From assembly GCA_016710325.1 (NCBI GenBank), contig JADJXK010000002.1, positions 2,604,001 through 2,668,000 of the forward strand: DNA of 64,000 bases, read 5' to 3'. The translations under genes were made by a program, and so were the position numbers. Source of the stretch: Candidatus Leptofilum proximum (GTDB lineage: Bacteria; Chloroflexota; Anaerolineae; Promineifilales; Promineifilaceae). This document shows positions 31,956 to 40,511 of this stretch, piece by piece; position 1 is the stretch's first letter; every line of letters begins with the position of its first letter. The notes beneath the pieces were generated by a model, which did not search any database, was not told where the DNA came from, and worked only from the letters and a program-made list of their open reading frames with translations.

Positions 31956-32002
31956 GATTTCGCAGATTAAGCAGATAAACAATCTGTCCAATCTGCGAAA
32001 TC
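31956..32002. repeat. Fold-back repeat of the CGCAGATT word
   Basis: GATTTCGCAGATT at 31956-31968 pairs exactly with AATCTGCGAAATC at 31990-32002, with further AGATT/AATCT copies between them. It separates two convergent genes and could terminate both. Confidence 0.8.
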
Positions 32003-32027
32003 TGTTGATAAAATCCCCGCATTCTTT

Positions 32028-33182
32028 TTAGATTCCCTCACGCGTTTCCTTTACCAGATGATCCACCACAGCTCGGAGCGCTTCTTCGCGGTTTTCATCG
32101 CCGCCGTGGGCCAGGTAGGTGGCAATTTGCCGGTCGGCGCTGGTGCCGTTTTGCAGGATGGTGCGCACGTACTCCACCTCGTGGCGGCTGCCCAGATCAT
32201 CCACCACGTCATCCAGCAGTTCCAGCAGCTCCTCCATCAGCTGGGAGAAAGGCACCGATTCCTGCAGGCCAAAGTCAATCAGCTCGCCATTGATGCCGTA
32301 GCGCACGGCGCGCCATTTGTTTTCGGTGATGTGCATGTGGCGGTACTGCCGCCAGCCCATGTTTTGGCGGCGCAGCTTAAGCAGCTTGGCGCAGATTGCC
32401 TGGAACAAAGCCGCCAGGCAAATCGCCTCGTCAATCTTGGTGCAAATGTCGGTAATGCGGAACTCCAGCGTATCGAAGACGGGATGCGGCCGTATATCCC
32501 ACCAGATTTTGGCCCGCGTGTCTGCCTTGCCAAAGGCGCCCACCATACTTAGGGTTCGTTCGTAGCTCAGGTATTCGCCCCACGATTCAAACGAATGCGG
32601 GATGCCCGTGCGCGGCAGCGACTCAAACACCACGCTGCGGTAAGAACGGAGGCCAGTGTTACGGCCGTGCCAAAACGGCGAACTGGTTGACAACGCCAGC
32701 AAGTGCGGAATGAAGTAGCGCGCCTGGTTCATAATCTCCATCATCAGGTTTTTCGATTCCAGGTCACTGCCAAAACCAACGTGTACATGCATGCCAAAAA
32801 TCAGCAGCCGCTTGGCCACGCCCTGCATGTCGTCCAACAGTTCTTTGTAGCGCACCCCCTCGGTGATGGGCTGCTCATCCCAGCGGGCAAACGGGTGCGT
32901 AGACGCGGCAGCAATCGCCAGGCCGTTGGCATCGGCCAGTTCGATCACCGCGCGGCGCAGGCGAATCACCTCCTGACGCACCTCGCTAATGTTCTGGCAG
33001 ACCCGGCTGCCCACTTCCACCTGCGACTGCATCAGTTCCGGCATCAGGTTGAGCTTCACTTCTCGCTGCTGATCCTGAGACAAAAACTCTGTAATGTAGG
33101 CGTGGAGATTGCGGGTTGTGGGATCGATGATTTGATACTCTTCTTCAATTCCCATGGTAAGGGGCGGAGTCGGTACGGGCAT
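32028..33182 (-). CDS. ybdK: YbdK-type carboxylate-amine ligase (glutamate-cysteine ligase-like)
   Basis: The protein begins LTMGIEEEYQIIDPTTRNLH, the GCS2 signature. It also carries HPFARWDEQPITEGVRYKEL and HVHVGFGSDLE, the ATP/metal-binding histidines of the family. Length (384) matches YbdK. Such enzymes join a carboxylate and an amine with ATP and have weak glutamate-cysteine ligase activity. The physiological product here is not known; no glutathione synthetase gene is nearby. The gene is separated from pepA by a fold-back repeat. Confidence 0.88.
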   Translation of the reverse strand: MPVPTPPLTMGIEEEYQIIDPTTRNLHAYITEFLSQDQQREVKLNLMPELMQSQVEVGSRVCQNISEVRQEVIRLRRAVIELADANGLAIAAASTHPFARWDEQPITEGVRYKELLDDMQGVAKRLLIFGMHVHVGFGSDLESKNLMMEIMNQARYFIPHLLALSTSSPFWHGRNTGLRSYRSVVFESLPRTGIPHSFESWGEYLSYERTLSMVGAFGKADTRAKIWWDIRPHPVFDTLEFRITDICTKIDEAICLAALFQAICAKLLKLRRQNMGWRQYRHMHITENKWRAVRYGINGELIDFGLQESVPFSQLMEELLELLDDVVDDLGSRHEVEYVRTILQNGTSADRQIATYLAHGGDENREEALRAVVDHLVKETREGI

Positions 33183-33261
33183 CTTTTTCTCCTAGTTGTG
33201 TGGACACAGTTAGCGTGAGCGGATTGCTGGGGAGGATTATAAAGGGGGAGGGGAAAAGTGC

Positions 33262-33332
33262 GCAAGTATGCAGGTGGCAAGTTGCAGGTAGCAGGTCAAG
33301 ACTTGCCACCTGCAACCTGCAACCTGTAACTG
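33262..33332. repeat. Fold-back repeat of the GCAGGTGGCAAGTT word
   Basis: GCAGGTGGCAAGTTGCAGGT copies are followed by the inverted CTTGCCACCTGCAACCTG copies. The same word family recurs at 36358 and 54326. It lies between pepA (which ends at 33333) and the promoter of ybdK. Confidence 0.85.
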
Positions 33333-34829
33333 TTAAGCCCAACTGCGCAAAAACTCAACCAGCAGGCGCACGCCGTAGCCGGTGCCGCCGCGTGGCGTGT
33401 AGGCACTGTCTTTTTCGCTGAGGGCCATGCCCGCGATGTCCAGGTGCACCCAGGGGTAATCAGTAAACTGCTTTAGGAAGAGGGCGGAGGTAGCCACCCC
33501 GCCAAAACGGCCGCCGCTGTTTTTGATGTCGGCCACGTCAGACTTGATCGCTTCTTTGTAGTCATCCCACAGGGGCAGAGGCCAGACACGTTCGTGAACG
33601 GCCGTTCCCGCCGCCACCAGTTTGTCACGCAAAACATCCTCCGTGCTGAACAGGCCCGCCGCCATGCCCTGCCCCAGGGCAATCACACACGCTCCGGTCA
33701 GCGTAGCCAGGTCGATAACTGCCTTGGGGTTGTAGCGTGCGGCGTAGACCAACCCATCGGCCAGCACCATGCGCCCTTCGGCATCGGTGGAGATGATTTC
33801 GATGGTGGTGCCGTTGCTGGCGGTAATCACGTCGGCCGGGCGGTAGGCGTTGGCATCTGGCATATTTTCCGTACATGGCGTTATGCCGATGACCCGCAGC
33901 GGCAGGTTCAAAGCCCCCACCACTTTCATCGCCCCCAAAACGGCCGCTGCACCCCCCATGTCTGACTTCATCGCCTCCATCCGCTCCGACGATTTGATGG
34001 AAATGCCGCCCGTGTCGAAGGTGATGCCCTTGCCCACCAGCACAATCGTGTCCAGATCTTCCCGCTCCCCGTTGTGCTCCAGGATGATAAATTTGGGTGG
34101 TTCGCCCGCGCCTTTGGCCACGGCCAGGAAGCCGCCCATGTTACGCTCCGCTGCCCAGTCACGATCCCCCACGGTGATGTTGAGGTTGTGCTCGTTGGCG
34201 ATGGATTCGGCCGTTTCCGCCAGTTTGGTCGGCGTGGCCACGTTGGGCGGCATGTTCACCAGGTCGCGGGCAATGGCCACCCCGGCAGCAATCGCCTGGG
34301 CCTGGGCGCTGCCTGTTTCGATGGCGGCCGCTTTACGGCCGTCAAACTCCACAATTGTCAGCGAATCAATCTCATGTGGCGGTTCAGGCTCTTGTTTGGT
34401 GGCGGCAAAGCGGTAGGTGGCCAGCAGACTGCCTTCCACCGTGGCCTGCGCTGCCGCCTGTACGTCCAGCCCGCCGATGCCCGCGCCGTGTACAATTGTG
34501 GCCACATTTTTGGCCTTGAGCTTGTGCGCCTGCTTGATGCCGTTGGCTGCGGCCTGCCGCACACCTTCTAAATTGAAGCCGTTCCGCTTGCCCAGACCGA
34601 CCACCAGCACCCGCCTGGCGTCAATGGCCCCGCGCGGGTAGAGCACGCCCACCTCACCCATCTTGCCGGTGAGGTCGCCGCTGGCAATCAGTTCGCTGAT
34701 GGCCCCGCCCAGCGCCTGGCCCACCGCGCCGGTGGCGCCGCCGGGCGTGGTCACGTCATCAAACAGATTCACGATGAGCGTATCGGCCGTTACGCTCTGG
34801 ATTTCACCCTGTTGTACGCTAATTTTCAT
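33333..34829 (-). CDS. pepA: Leucyl aminopeptidase (M17)
   Basis: ATG 34829 (MKISVQQGEIQSV) follows AAGGAG. The catalytic C-terminal domain shows VGKGITFDTGGISIKSS, DMGGAAAV and STDAEGRMVLADGL, carrying the two-metal site (Lys, Asp, Asp, Glu) and the catalytic Arg. The usual NTDAEGR is STDAEGR here, a tolerated change. Length (498) is normal. The enzyme removes N-terminal residues from peptides in the cytoplasm as a hexamer. It ends exactly where the fold-back repeat begins. Confidence 0.95.
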   Translation of the reverse strand: MKISVQQGEIQSVTADTLIVNLFDDVTTPGGATGAVGQALGGAISELIASGDLTGKMGEVGVLYPRGAIDARRVLVVGLGKRNGFNLEGVRQAAANGIKQAHKLKAKNVATIVHGAGIGGLDVQAAAQATVEGSLLATYRFAATKQEPEPPHEIDSLTIVEFDGRKAAAIETGSAQAQAIAAGVAIARDLVNMPPNVATPTKLAETAESIANEHNLNITVGDRDWAAERNMGGFLAVAKGAGEPPKFIILEHNGEREDLDTIVLVGKGITFDTGGISIKSSERMEAMKSDMGGAAAVLGAMKVVGALNLPLRVIGITPCTENMPDANAYRPADVITASNGTTIEIISTDAEGRMVLADGLVYAARYNPKAVIDLATLTGACVIALGQGMAAGLFSTEDVLRDKLVAAGTAVHERVWPLPLWDDYKEAIKSDVADIKNSGGRFGGVATSALFLKQFTDYPWVHLDIAGMALSEKDSAYTPRGGTGYGVRLLVEFLRSWA

Positions 34830-34890
34830 ATGCTTCTCCTTCAAAAAATCCACAGATGACACAGATTTCGCAGATTAAGTGTAAGCGTCC

Positions 34891-34920
34891 AGCCTTACTT
34901 GGAGCAAGGGCAGCGCCTCG
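34891..34920. repeat. 30-base repeat shared with 59803-59832
   Basis: The segment beginning AGCCTTACTTGGAGCAAGG and ending CAGCGCCTCG is 29/30 identical to 59803-59832. Both copies lie beside strong hairpins in non-coding DNA, upstream of minus-strand genes (pepA and cofD). It looks like part of a dispersed repeat. Confidence 0.75.
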
Positions 34921-34952
34921 GCGCTTCGCGCCTGGCGCTGCTGAAGGTTGTG

Positions 34953-35045
34953 GGGTTTTTTCACTTTTGGGGGGCAAAATGCCCCCCAAAAGTGAAAAAA
35001 CCCAATCTTCTTCCCCGCACGGGGCGCGAAGCGCCCTCGTGCGGG
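34953..35045. repeat. Two strong hairpins: perfect 23-bp stem, then GC-rich stem
   Basis: Arms 34953-34975 and 34981-35003 are perfectly complementary over 23 bases with a five-base AAAAT loop. A second stem pairs CCCGCAC (35014-35020) with GTGCGGG (35039-35045), with an inner GGGCGC/GCGCCC. The stretch 34860-35215 contains no credible gene; a one-sided CACAGATGACACAGATTTCG word lies at 34850-34870. Confidence 0.8.
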
Positions 35046-35215
35046 ATGACAGCTGGACGGCTACAAGATGATTTGCGCGAATTGTATCCCGCGTGGCGGC
35101 GAAACACTAGACAATCATCTAATCTTTGTTATGCTAGGCAGGCTGCAATTGGAATCAGTCAATCCTAGGTCAAGATAGTTGTAGCTAAACCTGGGCAAAT
35201 AAACAAAACTCTGTA

Positions 35216-35298
35216 TGTCATTCCCACCCCCGCCTTTGCGGGGGCAGGCTGCGGGAATCCAAATCCAATGGACTCCCGCCTGCGCGGGAGCGACAGGT
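35216..35298. repeat. REP-like inverted pair (no internal gene)
   Basis: A unit starting TGTCATTCCC and ending GGGAATCCA (35216-35261) is followed by an inverted unit TGGACTCCCGCC to GCGACA (35269-35293). The unit ends match those flanking the GIY-YIG gene at 43221 and 43680. It sits 65 bases upstream of the epimerase gene. Confidence 0.8.
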
Positions 35299-35362
35299 GA
35301 GCCTGGTTAGTTTCTATTTGTTGATGAACAATTATCTTGGCCACAATCAAGGAGATTTGAGC

Positions 35363-36358
35363 ATGAAATTATTGGTCATTGGCGGTACACGGTTTTTGGG
35401 GCGGGCGATTGTTAATTATGCGCTGTCGGCGGGGCATGAAGTGACATTGTTTAATCGCGGGCAGAGTAATCCAGATTTGTTCGAAGGTGAGGTGGAAACG
35501 CTGATTGGCAATCGGGATGGGGGGTTGGGGGTGTTAGACGGCCGTTCCTTCACCGCCGTCATTGATACCTGTGGCTACATCCCGCGCCTGGTGCGCGATT
35601 CGGCCACAAAGCTGAAAGACGCCATCGAGCATTACACCTTCATCTCTACCCTCTCCGTGTACAGCGACACCACCCAGACGGGGCAGGACGAAAACGGCCC
35701 GTTGGGTACCCTGGAAGACGAAACGGTGGAAGAAGTCACCGGCGAGACGTACGGGCCGCTCAAAGTGCTGTGTGAACAGGCTGCGAGCGAGGTGATGGGT
35801 GCGGAACATGCTCTGCACGTGCGCGCCGGGCTCATTGTTGGCCCGCACGATTTGTCGGACCGCTTCACCTACTGGCCTGCCCGCGTGGCGCGCGGCGGCG
35901 AGGTGCTGGCGCCGGGTGCACCCGACCGCGCCGCCCAGTTCATCGACGTGCGTGACCTGGCCGCCTGGACGGTAAAAGCTACCGAGGCCCGGCTGCATGG
36001 TCCATACAACGCCACCAGCCCTTCAGGACACTTCACCTTAGGCCAGGTGCTGCACACCTGCCGCGACGTGTCCGGCAGCAATGCCACCTTTACCTGGGTG
36101 AGTGACGCCTTTTTGAAGGAGAACGAGGTAGGTCCCTACATGGAAATGCCTCTGTGGGTCCCAGCTGAATATGCGGCGTACGACACCTTCAACGCGCAGA
36201 AAGCGATGGCGGCAGGGTTGGCGATACGGCCGTTAACCGAAACCGTCCGCGACACCCTCAACTGGCAGGCCACCCGCCCCGACGACCACCAATGGCGCGG
36301 CGGCCTCACCCCGGAACGCGAAGCCGAGCTGCTGCAAAAGTGGCATGAGCGGGGGTAG
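35363..36358 (+). CDS. NAD(P)-dependent epimerase/dehydratase-like protein
   Basis: ATG 35363 follows AAGGAG. The protein opens with the Rossmann motif MKLLVIGGTRFLGRAIV (GxxGxxG variant) and has YTFISTLSVYSD and YGPLKVLCEQAA, where Tyr and Lys fit the short-chain dehydrogenase catalytic pair. The arrangement resembles the CSP41-like group of the family. Substrate is unknown. The preceding REP-like pair may affect transcription. It is followed by a fold-back repeat and then carbamate kinase on the same strand. Confidence 0.88.
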   Translation: MKLLVIGGTRFLGRAIVNYALSAGHEVTLFNRGQSNPDLFEGEVETLIGNRDGGLGVLDGRSFTAVIDTCGYIPRLVRDSATKLKDAIEHYTFISTLSVYSDTTQTGQDENGPLGTLEDETVEEVTGETYGPLKVLCEQAASEVMGAEHALHVRAGLIVGPHDLSDRFTYWPARVARGGEVLAPGAPDRAAQFIDVRDLAAWTVKATEARLHGPYNATSPSGHFTLGQVLHTCRDVSGSNATFTWVSDAFLKENEVGPYMEMPLWVPAEYAAYDTFNAQKAMAAGLAIRPLTETVRDTLNWQATRPDDHQWRGGLTPEREAELLQKWHERG

Positions 36359-36437
36359 CAGGTGGCAGGTTGCAAGTTGCAGGTGGCAGGTATCTGCAAC
36401 TTGCAACTTGCAACTTCTCACTTCTCACTTTTCACTT
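36358..36437. repeat. Fold-back repeat of GCAGGTGGCAAGTT word plus CTCACTTTTCAC words
   Basis: GGTGGCAGGTTGCAAGTTGC copies are followed by inverted CTGCAACTTGCAACTTGCAA. A second word family (CTTCTCACTTTTCACTT), as in the repeat at 12407, follows at 36417-36437. It begins at the stop codon of the epimerase gene. Confidence 0.85.
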
Positions 36438-36538
36438 TCCCCTCTCCTCCCCCATCTTTTTGCCCCCACCCACCCTCTGCTGTATGATTCCGCCTCTACA
36501 CTTTTGCCTGCCCACAGGCGCTTTTTCGGAGGTCCCAC

Positions 36539-37486
36539 TTGTCCCGCACTGCTCTTGTCGCCATTGGCGGCAACTCTTTAATTACCGATAAAAACAGCCC
36601 CGACATCCCCCATCAATGGGATGCCGTACGCGAAACGTGCCGCCATCTGGCCGATATGGTCGAGGATGGCTGGCGGCTAATTGTGACCCACGGCAACGGG
36701 CCGCAGGTAGGTTACATTCTGCGCCGCAACGAGCTGGCCGCCCATGAAGTGCACATGACCCCACTGGACCTCATCGTGGCCGACACGCAGGGATCGATTG
36801 GCTACATGCTCCAGCAGGCGCTGCGCAACGAACTGTTTAGCCGCAACATGGACGTGCCGGTGGTGTCGGTGGTGACCCAGGTGCTGGTCGATGAAAACGA
36901 CCCGGCGTTTGCCGCCCCCACCAAGCCGATTGGCGGCTTTATGACCGAGGTGCAGGCGCAGCTGTTCCAGACGCAGGGCTGGCAGGTGGTGGAGGATGCG
37001 GGCCGCGGCTGGCGGCGTGTGGTAGCGTCCCCCAAACCGATACGCATCATTGAAGAAGAAGCGATCCGGCAGCTGGTTTCGGCCGGGGGCGTGGTGATTG
37101 CCGTCGGCGGCGGTGGCATCCCGGTGGTGCAAAACCGCAAGGGTGAGCTGCGCGAAATTCGCGGCGTGATGGCCGTCATCGACAAGGATTGGGCCAGCGG
37201 TTTACTGGCCGCCCAGCTGGGCGTGGACTTGCTGCTGATTTCTACGGGTGTGCCGCAGGTGGCCATCCATTTTAATACGCCGCAGCAGGAGAATTTGGGG
37301 GAGATTACGGCCGTTCAGCTCCGCAACTACCTGGCCGAAGGCCACTTTGCCCCCGGCAGCATGCGGCCGAAAGTTGAAGCCGTGCTCGATTTCCTGGATA
37401 ATGGCGGCAAACAGGCGCTCATCACCAGCCCGGCCCACATAGGCCAGGCCATGCGCAAGGAAACCGGCACCTGGATCACACAATAA
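36539..37486 (+). CDS. arcC: Carbamate kinase
   Basis: TTG 36539 follows GGAGGT. Family motifs are ALVAIGGNSL near the start, VTHGNGPQVGYILRR, and VIAVGGGGIPVV in the middle. ASGLLAAQLGVDLLLISTGV and the C-terminal ALITSPAHIGQAM complete the pattern. Length (315) is typical. The enzyme makes ATP from carbamoyl phosphate and ADP in arginine, purine or allantoin breakdown. No arginine deiminase genes are in the window. The nucleoside-type importer at 39104-44686 could hint at purine breakdown, which is inference. Confidence 0.95.
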   Translation: MSRTALVAIGGNSLITDKNSPDIPHQWDAVRETCRHLADMVEDGWRLIVTHGNGPQVGYILRRNELAAHEVHMTPLDLIVADTQGSIGYMLQQALRNELFSRNMDVPVVSVVTQVLVDENDPAFAAPTKPIGGFMTEVQAQLFQTQGWQVVEDAGRGWRRVVASPKPIRIIEEEAIRQLVSAGGVVIAVGGGGIPVVQNRKGELREIRGVMAVIDKDWASGLLAAQLGVDLLLISTGVPQVAIHFNTPQQENLGEITAVQLRNYLAEGHFAPGSMRPKVEAVLDFLDNGGKQALITSPAHIGQAMRKETGTWITQ

Positions 37487-37583
37487 TTGTGAATCGTGAA
37501 TTGTGAACACTTAATTGTGAATGGAAGCTGGCAGCAAGAATCATTCACAATTCACAATTCGTTATTTACAATTCACTATTCTC
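37484..37583. repeat. Fold-back repeat of the TTGTGAA word
   Basis: AATTGTGAATCGTGAATTGT and TTAATTGTGAATGG on the left pair with ATTCACAATTCACAATTC and ACAATTCACTATTC on the right. It fills the entire gap between carbamate kinase and the M50-TPR gene. Confidence 0.85.
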
Positions 37584-37584
37584 T

Positions 37585-38802
37585 ATGGGTTGTTTTCGGA
37601 TCGATCTGACAAGTCCGTTGGAGCTGCTTTTTTACGGTCTGTCGCTGCTGCAAGCGTACCGCGCGGTGCAGCTGGCGGGCGTGATCCGGCGGGACTGGAC
37701 AGGATTTCGGCAGCCGCCGCTGACGCGCCAGAAGATGCACCTGATGGAGCAGGCGGCTTTTTTGCTGGCGATTCCCCCCTCTGTGCTGGTGCATGAATAT
37801 TTCCACGCCATTCCTATCTGGTGGTTTGGCGGCCGGGTGGTGCGCTGCGGTTATGGTTTTTACTGGGGGTACGTACAGCCCGACCGCTTTTTCCCACCCA
37901 CGCAGGAGTGGCTGATTAGTTTAGGTGGCACGATTGGTTCTTTGCTGTTTGCGGCCGTTTTATTCTTGCTGCTCTATAAAAACCAGAGCCAGACGCTGCG
38001 CTACTTCGCCCGCCAATCGCTGCGCAACCTGCTCTACTTCTCCCTCATCTACTACCCCATCTTCACGGCGCTGACTTTCATTGGTGACTGGCGTGTCATT
38101 TACGATTTTGGCGCAACGCCGGTGCTGAGTGGGGCAACGGCCGTTACCCACGCCGCCCTCCTCCTCCTCTTCTGGCAGGCCAACCGGCGCGGCTGGTTTG
38201 AAATGGTGGGGCACAGCTCCGCCAACGATGCCGCCGATTTTGCCCGGCTGGAGGAGCAGTGGCGGCTCAATCCGCAAGACCCCAACATGACGCTGCAAAT
38301 GGTAACCGCACTGCGCCAGGGCGGCGCGACGCAAAAGGCAGCACGGATCTTGCAGCAAGCCATCGCCCAAAACCCAAACGTGGCGGGCTACTATTTACAG
38401 CTGGCCTTGCTGCAGCATGAGGGCAAGAAAACGGTGCCGGGAACGGCCGTGCGCCACCTGGAAAAAGCATTGCAGTTGGGCCTGAACGATCCGCGCCAGC
38501 AGGCCATGGCCCACCAGCTGTTGGGGCAGCACGCCCTGGACAGAGGCCAGGGACCACAGGCTCTGGATCATCTGGACCAGGCTATTCGCCTTGTCGATAG
38601 CTGGACCGAAACGCCCATCAACCCCCTCTTCAAAGCCAATTTGTACCACCTGCGCAGCCTGGTGCAGCAGCGGTTACGCCGGCCAGAGCTGGCGCTGCAG
38701 GATGCCCGGCAGGCCGTAGCGCTGGCCCGGGGCAATGAGCAAGCCACCGCCTTTTACCAGCAGAAGTTGGAAATGCTCGAACAGTGGAACGGCCGTCGTT
38801 AA
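37585..38802 (+). CDS. M50-like membrane metalloprotease fused to TPR domain
   Basis: The N-terminal half has about five hydrophobic segments and a zinc-protease motif HEYFH (HExxH) near residue 69. A later GGTIGSLLFAAVLF resembles M50 site-2 protease membrane segments. No clear NPDG motif is visible, so activity is uncertain. From about residue 215 the protein is soluble and holds TPR-like helices (RLEEQWRLNPQDPNMTLQMV, AVRHLEKALQLG, ALDHLDQAIRLV, ALQDARQAVALA). A membrane protease with a cytoplasmic TPR could recruit substrate proteins. The start ATG 37585 lies within the fold-back repeat boundary and lacks a strong RBS. Confidence 0.8.
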   Translation: MGCFRIDLTSPLELLFYGLSLLQAYRAVQLAGVIRRDWTGFRQPPLTRQKMHLMEQAAFLLAIPPSVLVHEYFHAIPIWWFGGRVVRCGYGFYWGYVQPDRFFPPTQEWLISLGGTIGSLLFAAVLFLLLYKNQSQTLRYFARQSLRNLLYFSLIYYPIFTALTFIGDWRVIYDFGATPVLSGATAVTHAALLLLFWQANRRGWFEMVGHSSANDAADFARLEEQWRLNPQDPNMTLQMVTALRQGGATQKAARILQQAIAQNPNVAGYYLQLALLQHEGKKTVPGTAVRHLEKALQLGLNDPRQQAMAHQLLGQHALDRGQGPQALDHLDQAIRLVDSWTETPINPLFKANLYHLRSLVQQRLRRPELALQDARQAVALARGNEQATAFYQQKLEMLEQWNGRR

Positions 38803-38969
38803 ACACGACCGCACCACCCTGATTCTGTTTGGCCAAAACGTGATCTATATCACCCCAGACCAATGCTATGCCGCACTAACCGAATGTAAAGATATTTGGT
38901 TACTCTTTACACTCGACCTAACCAATGCCTGCTGATAGCATTAGGCTATCCAGGGAATGACAGGAAGAG

Positions 38970-38982
38970 AAGGAGGTGATCC
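38970..38982 (+). promoter_or_regulatory. Orphan extended Shine-Dalgarno sequence
   Basis: AAGGAGGTGATCC is the full complement of the conserved 16S rRNA 3' end. No ATG, GTG or TTG with an open frame lies at the normal distance; only an 10-codon GTG frame starts within the SD itself. It is 120 bases upstream of the BMP lipoprotein gene. The rest of 38803-39103 holds no gene. Confidence 0.55.
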
Positions 38983-39103
38983 CGTACCCACAAGCGACAA
39001 TCAAATAATTCAGTAACTGGCAGATTTGGTGTTTAGCTTTATTGAAATCCTTTGCCAATTACACAATTGCTTTCAACCGTTAAAAATGAGGAGAGAGTAA
39101 ACG

Positions 39104-40417
39104 ATGAAAAACAAAACCCTTTGGATTTTCTTTTTGATGATGTTGGCTCTGGCCATGACGTTATCGGCCTGTGGTGGTGGTGGGGAGGAACCGGCGGCAG
39201 ATGAAGGTGATGAACCGGCGGCCGACACGACAGACACCACCGAAGAAGTTGCTGAAGAGGAAACGGCCGTAGACTGCGGCAGCACTACCGGCGAAACCGA
39301 ACAAGAAGGTGGCTTCCAGATCCCCACGGCCATCGAAGGTTGTTACAACGTCGGTTTTGTGTATGTGGGTCCCCACGATGACGGCGGCTGGTCCCAGGCC
39401 CATGACGTTGGCCGCCAGTACGTCCAGGAAAACGTAGAAAACGTGCACACCGCCTATGTTGAAAACGTACCGGAAGGCGCCGACGCCGAACAAGTTATCC
39501 GCTCCCTGGCCCGCAAAGGCTTTGACGTGATCTTCACCACCTCCTTTGGCTTCATGGACGCTTCCGAAATCGTCGCCAGCGAATTCCCCGATGTTGACAT
39601 CATTCACATCAGCGGGTTCAAATCCAACGGCGACAACTTTGGCAACCTCATGGGCGCCATGGAAGATATGAAGTACCTGGCCGGTATGCTGGCCGGTTCC
39701 CGCGCCAAAATGGATGGCAATTCCAGATTGGGCTACATCGCCACCTTCCCCATCCCCGAAGAGCTGCGCCTGGGCAACGCCTTTGGTTTGGGTGTGCAGC
39801 AAACCTGCCCCGAATGCACCATCGATGTACGCTGGATCTACACCTGGCACGATCCCATCGTTGAGCAGGATGCCGCATCTTCCCTGTTTGACGGCGGGGC
39901 GCAGGTAGTGATGACCGGCGCCGACACCCCGGCTCCCGCCGAAGCCGCTCCCGAAGGCAAATGGGGTATCACCTACGACTACTCCGGCAACTGCGTCATT
40001 GATGCCTGCCTTACCTCTATGTACTGGAACTGGGGCGTCGTTTATGCCCGCATCGTTGAAGAATCCCGGGCAGACACCTGGGTAGGTGGTTCAGAATACT
40101 TCGATGCCGATGCTGGCGCGATGGGCCTCTACGGCTTCATGGAAGGTGAAGAGCTGCAGCCGGGCGTGGCCGAACTGCCGGAAGAAGACCTCCAGCTGAT
40201 TCGCGACACGCTGGATGCTATGCTGGCCGGTGAATTCACCCGCTTCGACGTCTTCAAAGGCCCCATCACCGACAACCAGGGCAACGTTGTCCTGGAAGAC
40301 GGTGTCAGCCTGGAGCAGGTCGATCTGGATGGCTTCTCCCAGTTTGGCAGCCCGTGTACCACCTGCATGTACTGGTGGAACGAGAACTTCACAGCCGAAC
40401 TGCCTGAACTTGAATAA
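39104..40417 (+). CDS. BMP-family substrate-binding lipoprotein
   Basis: The signal MKNKTLWIFFLMMLALAM ends in the lipobox LSAC, followed by an acidic linker (about residues 25-70). The binding domain shows NVGFVYVGPHDDGGWSQAHDVGRQYV, FDVIFTTSFGFMDA and YIATFPIPEELR, the Bmp/PnrA pattern. PnrA/BmpA proteins bind nucleosides and deliver them to a YufO-YufP-YufQ-like ABC importer, matching the next genes. The RBS is GAGGAGAG. A long leader of about 300 bases precedes it. The operon order is binding protein, ATPase, permease, (nuclease element), permease. Confidence 0.92.
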   Translation: MKNKTLWIFFLMMLALAMTLSACGGGGEEPAADEGDEPAADTTDTTEEVAEEETAVDCGSTTGETEQEGGFQIPTAIEGCYNVGFVYVGPHDDGGWSQAHDVGRQYVQENVENVHTAYVENVPEGADAEQVIRSLARKGFDVIFTTSFGFMDASEIVASEFPDVDIIHISGFKSNGDNFGNLMGAMEDMKYLAGMLAGSRAKMDGNSRLGYIATFPIPEELRLGNAFGLGVQQTCPECTIDVRWIYTWHDPIVEQDAASSLFDGGAQVVMTGADTPAPAEAAPEGKWGITYDYSGNCVIDACLTSMYWNWGVVYARIVEESRADTWVGGSEYFDADAGAMGLYGFMEGEELQPGVAELPEEDLQLIRDTLDAMLAGEFTRFDVFKGPITDNQGNVVLEDGVSLEQVDLDGFSQFGSPCTTCMYWWNENFTAELPELE

Positions 40418-40419
40418 AC

Positions 40420-40499
40420 CGTAATCCGTAAACGGTAATCGGTAAGCGGTGCAAAACCGCTTACCGATAACCGATTACCGACCACCGAATACCGATCAC
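40420..40499. repeat. Fold-back repeat of the GGTAATCGGTAA word
   Basis: GTAATCCGTAAACGGTAATC and GGTAAGCGGT on the left pair with ACCGCTTACCGATAACCG and ATTACCGACCACCGAATACC on the right, around CAAA. It fills the gap between the binding protein and ATPase genes within one operon, so it may weaken downstream expression. The same family occurs at 51999 and, in coding form, at 19512 and 7326. Confidence 0.85.
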
Positions 40500-40511
40500 A
40501 AGGACACAGCC

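Noticed and set aside
38970..38982. Part of a 16S rRNA gene
   Set aside because: Only 13 bases match, in the complementary sense, and no flanking rRNA sequence is present.
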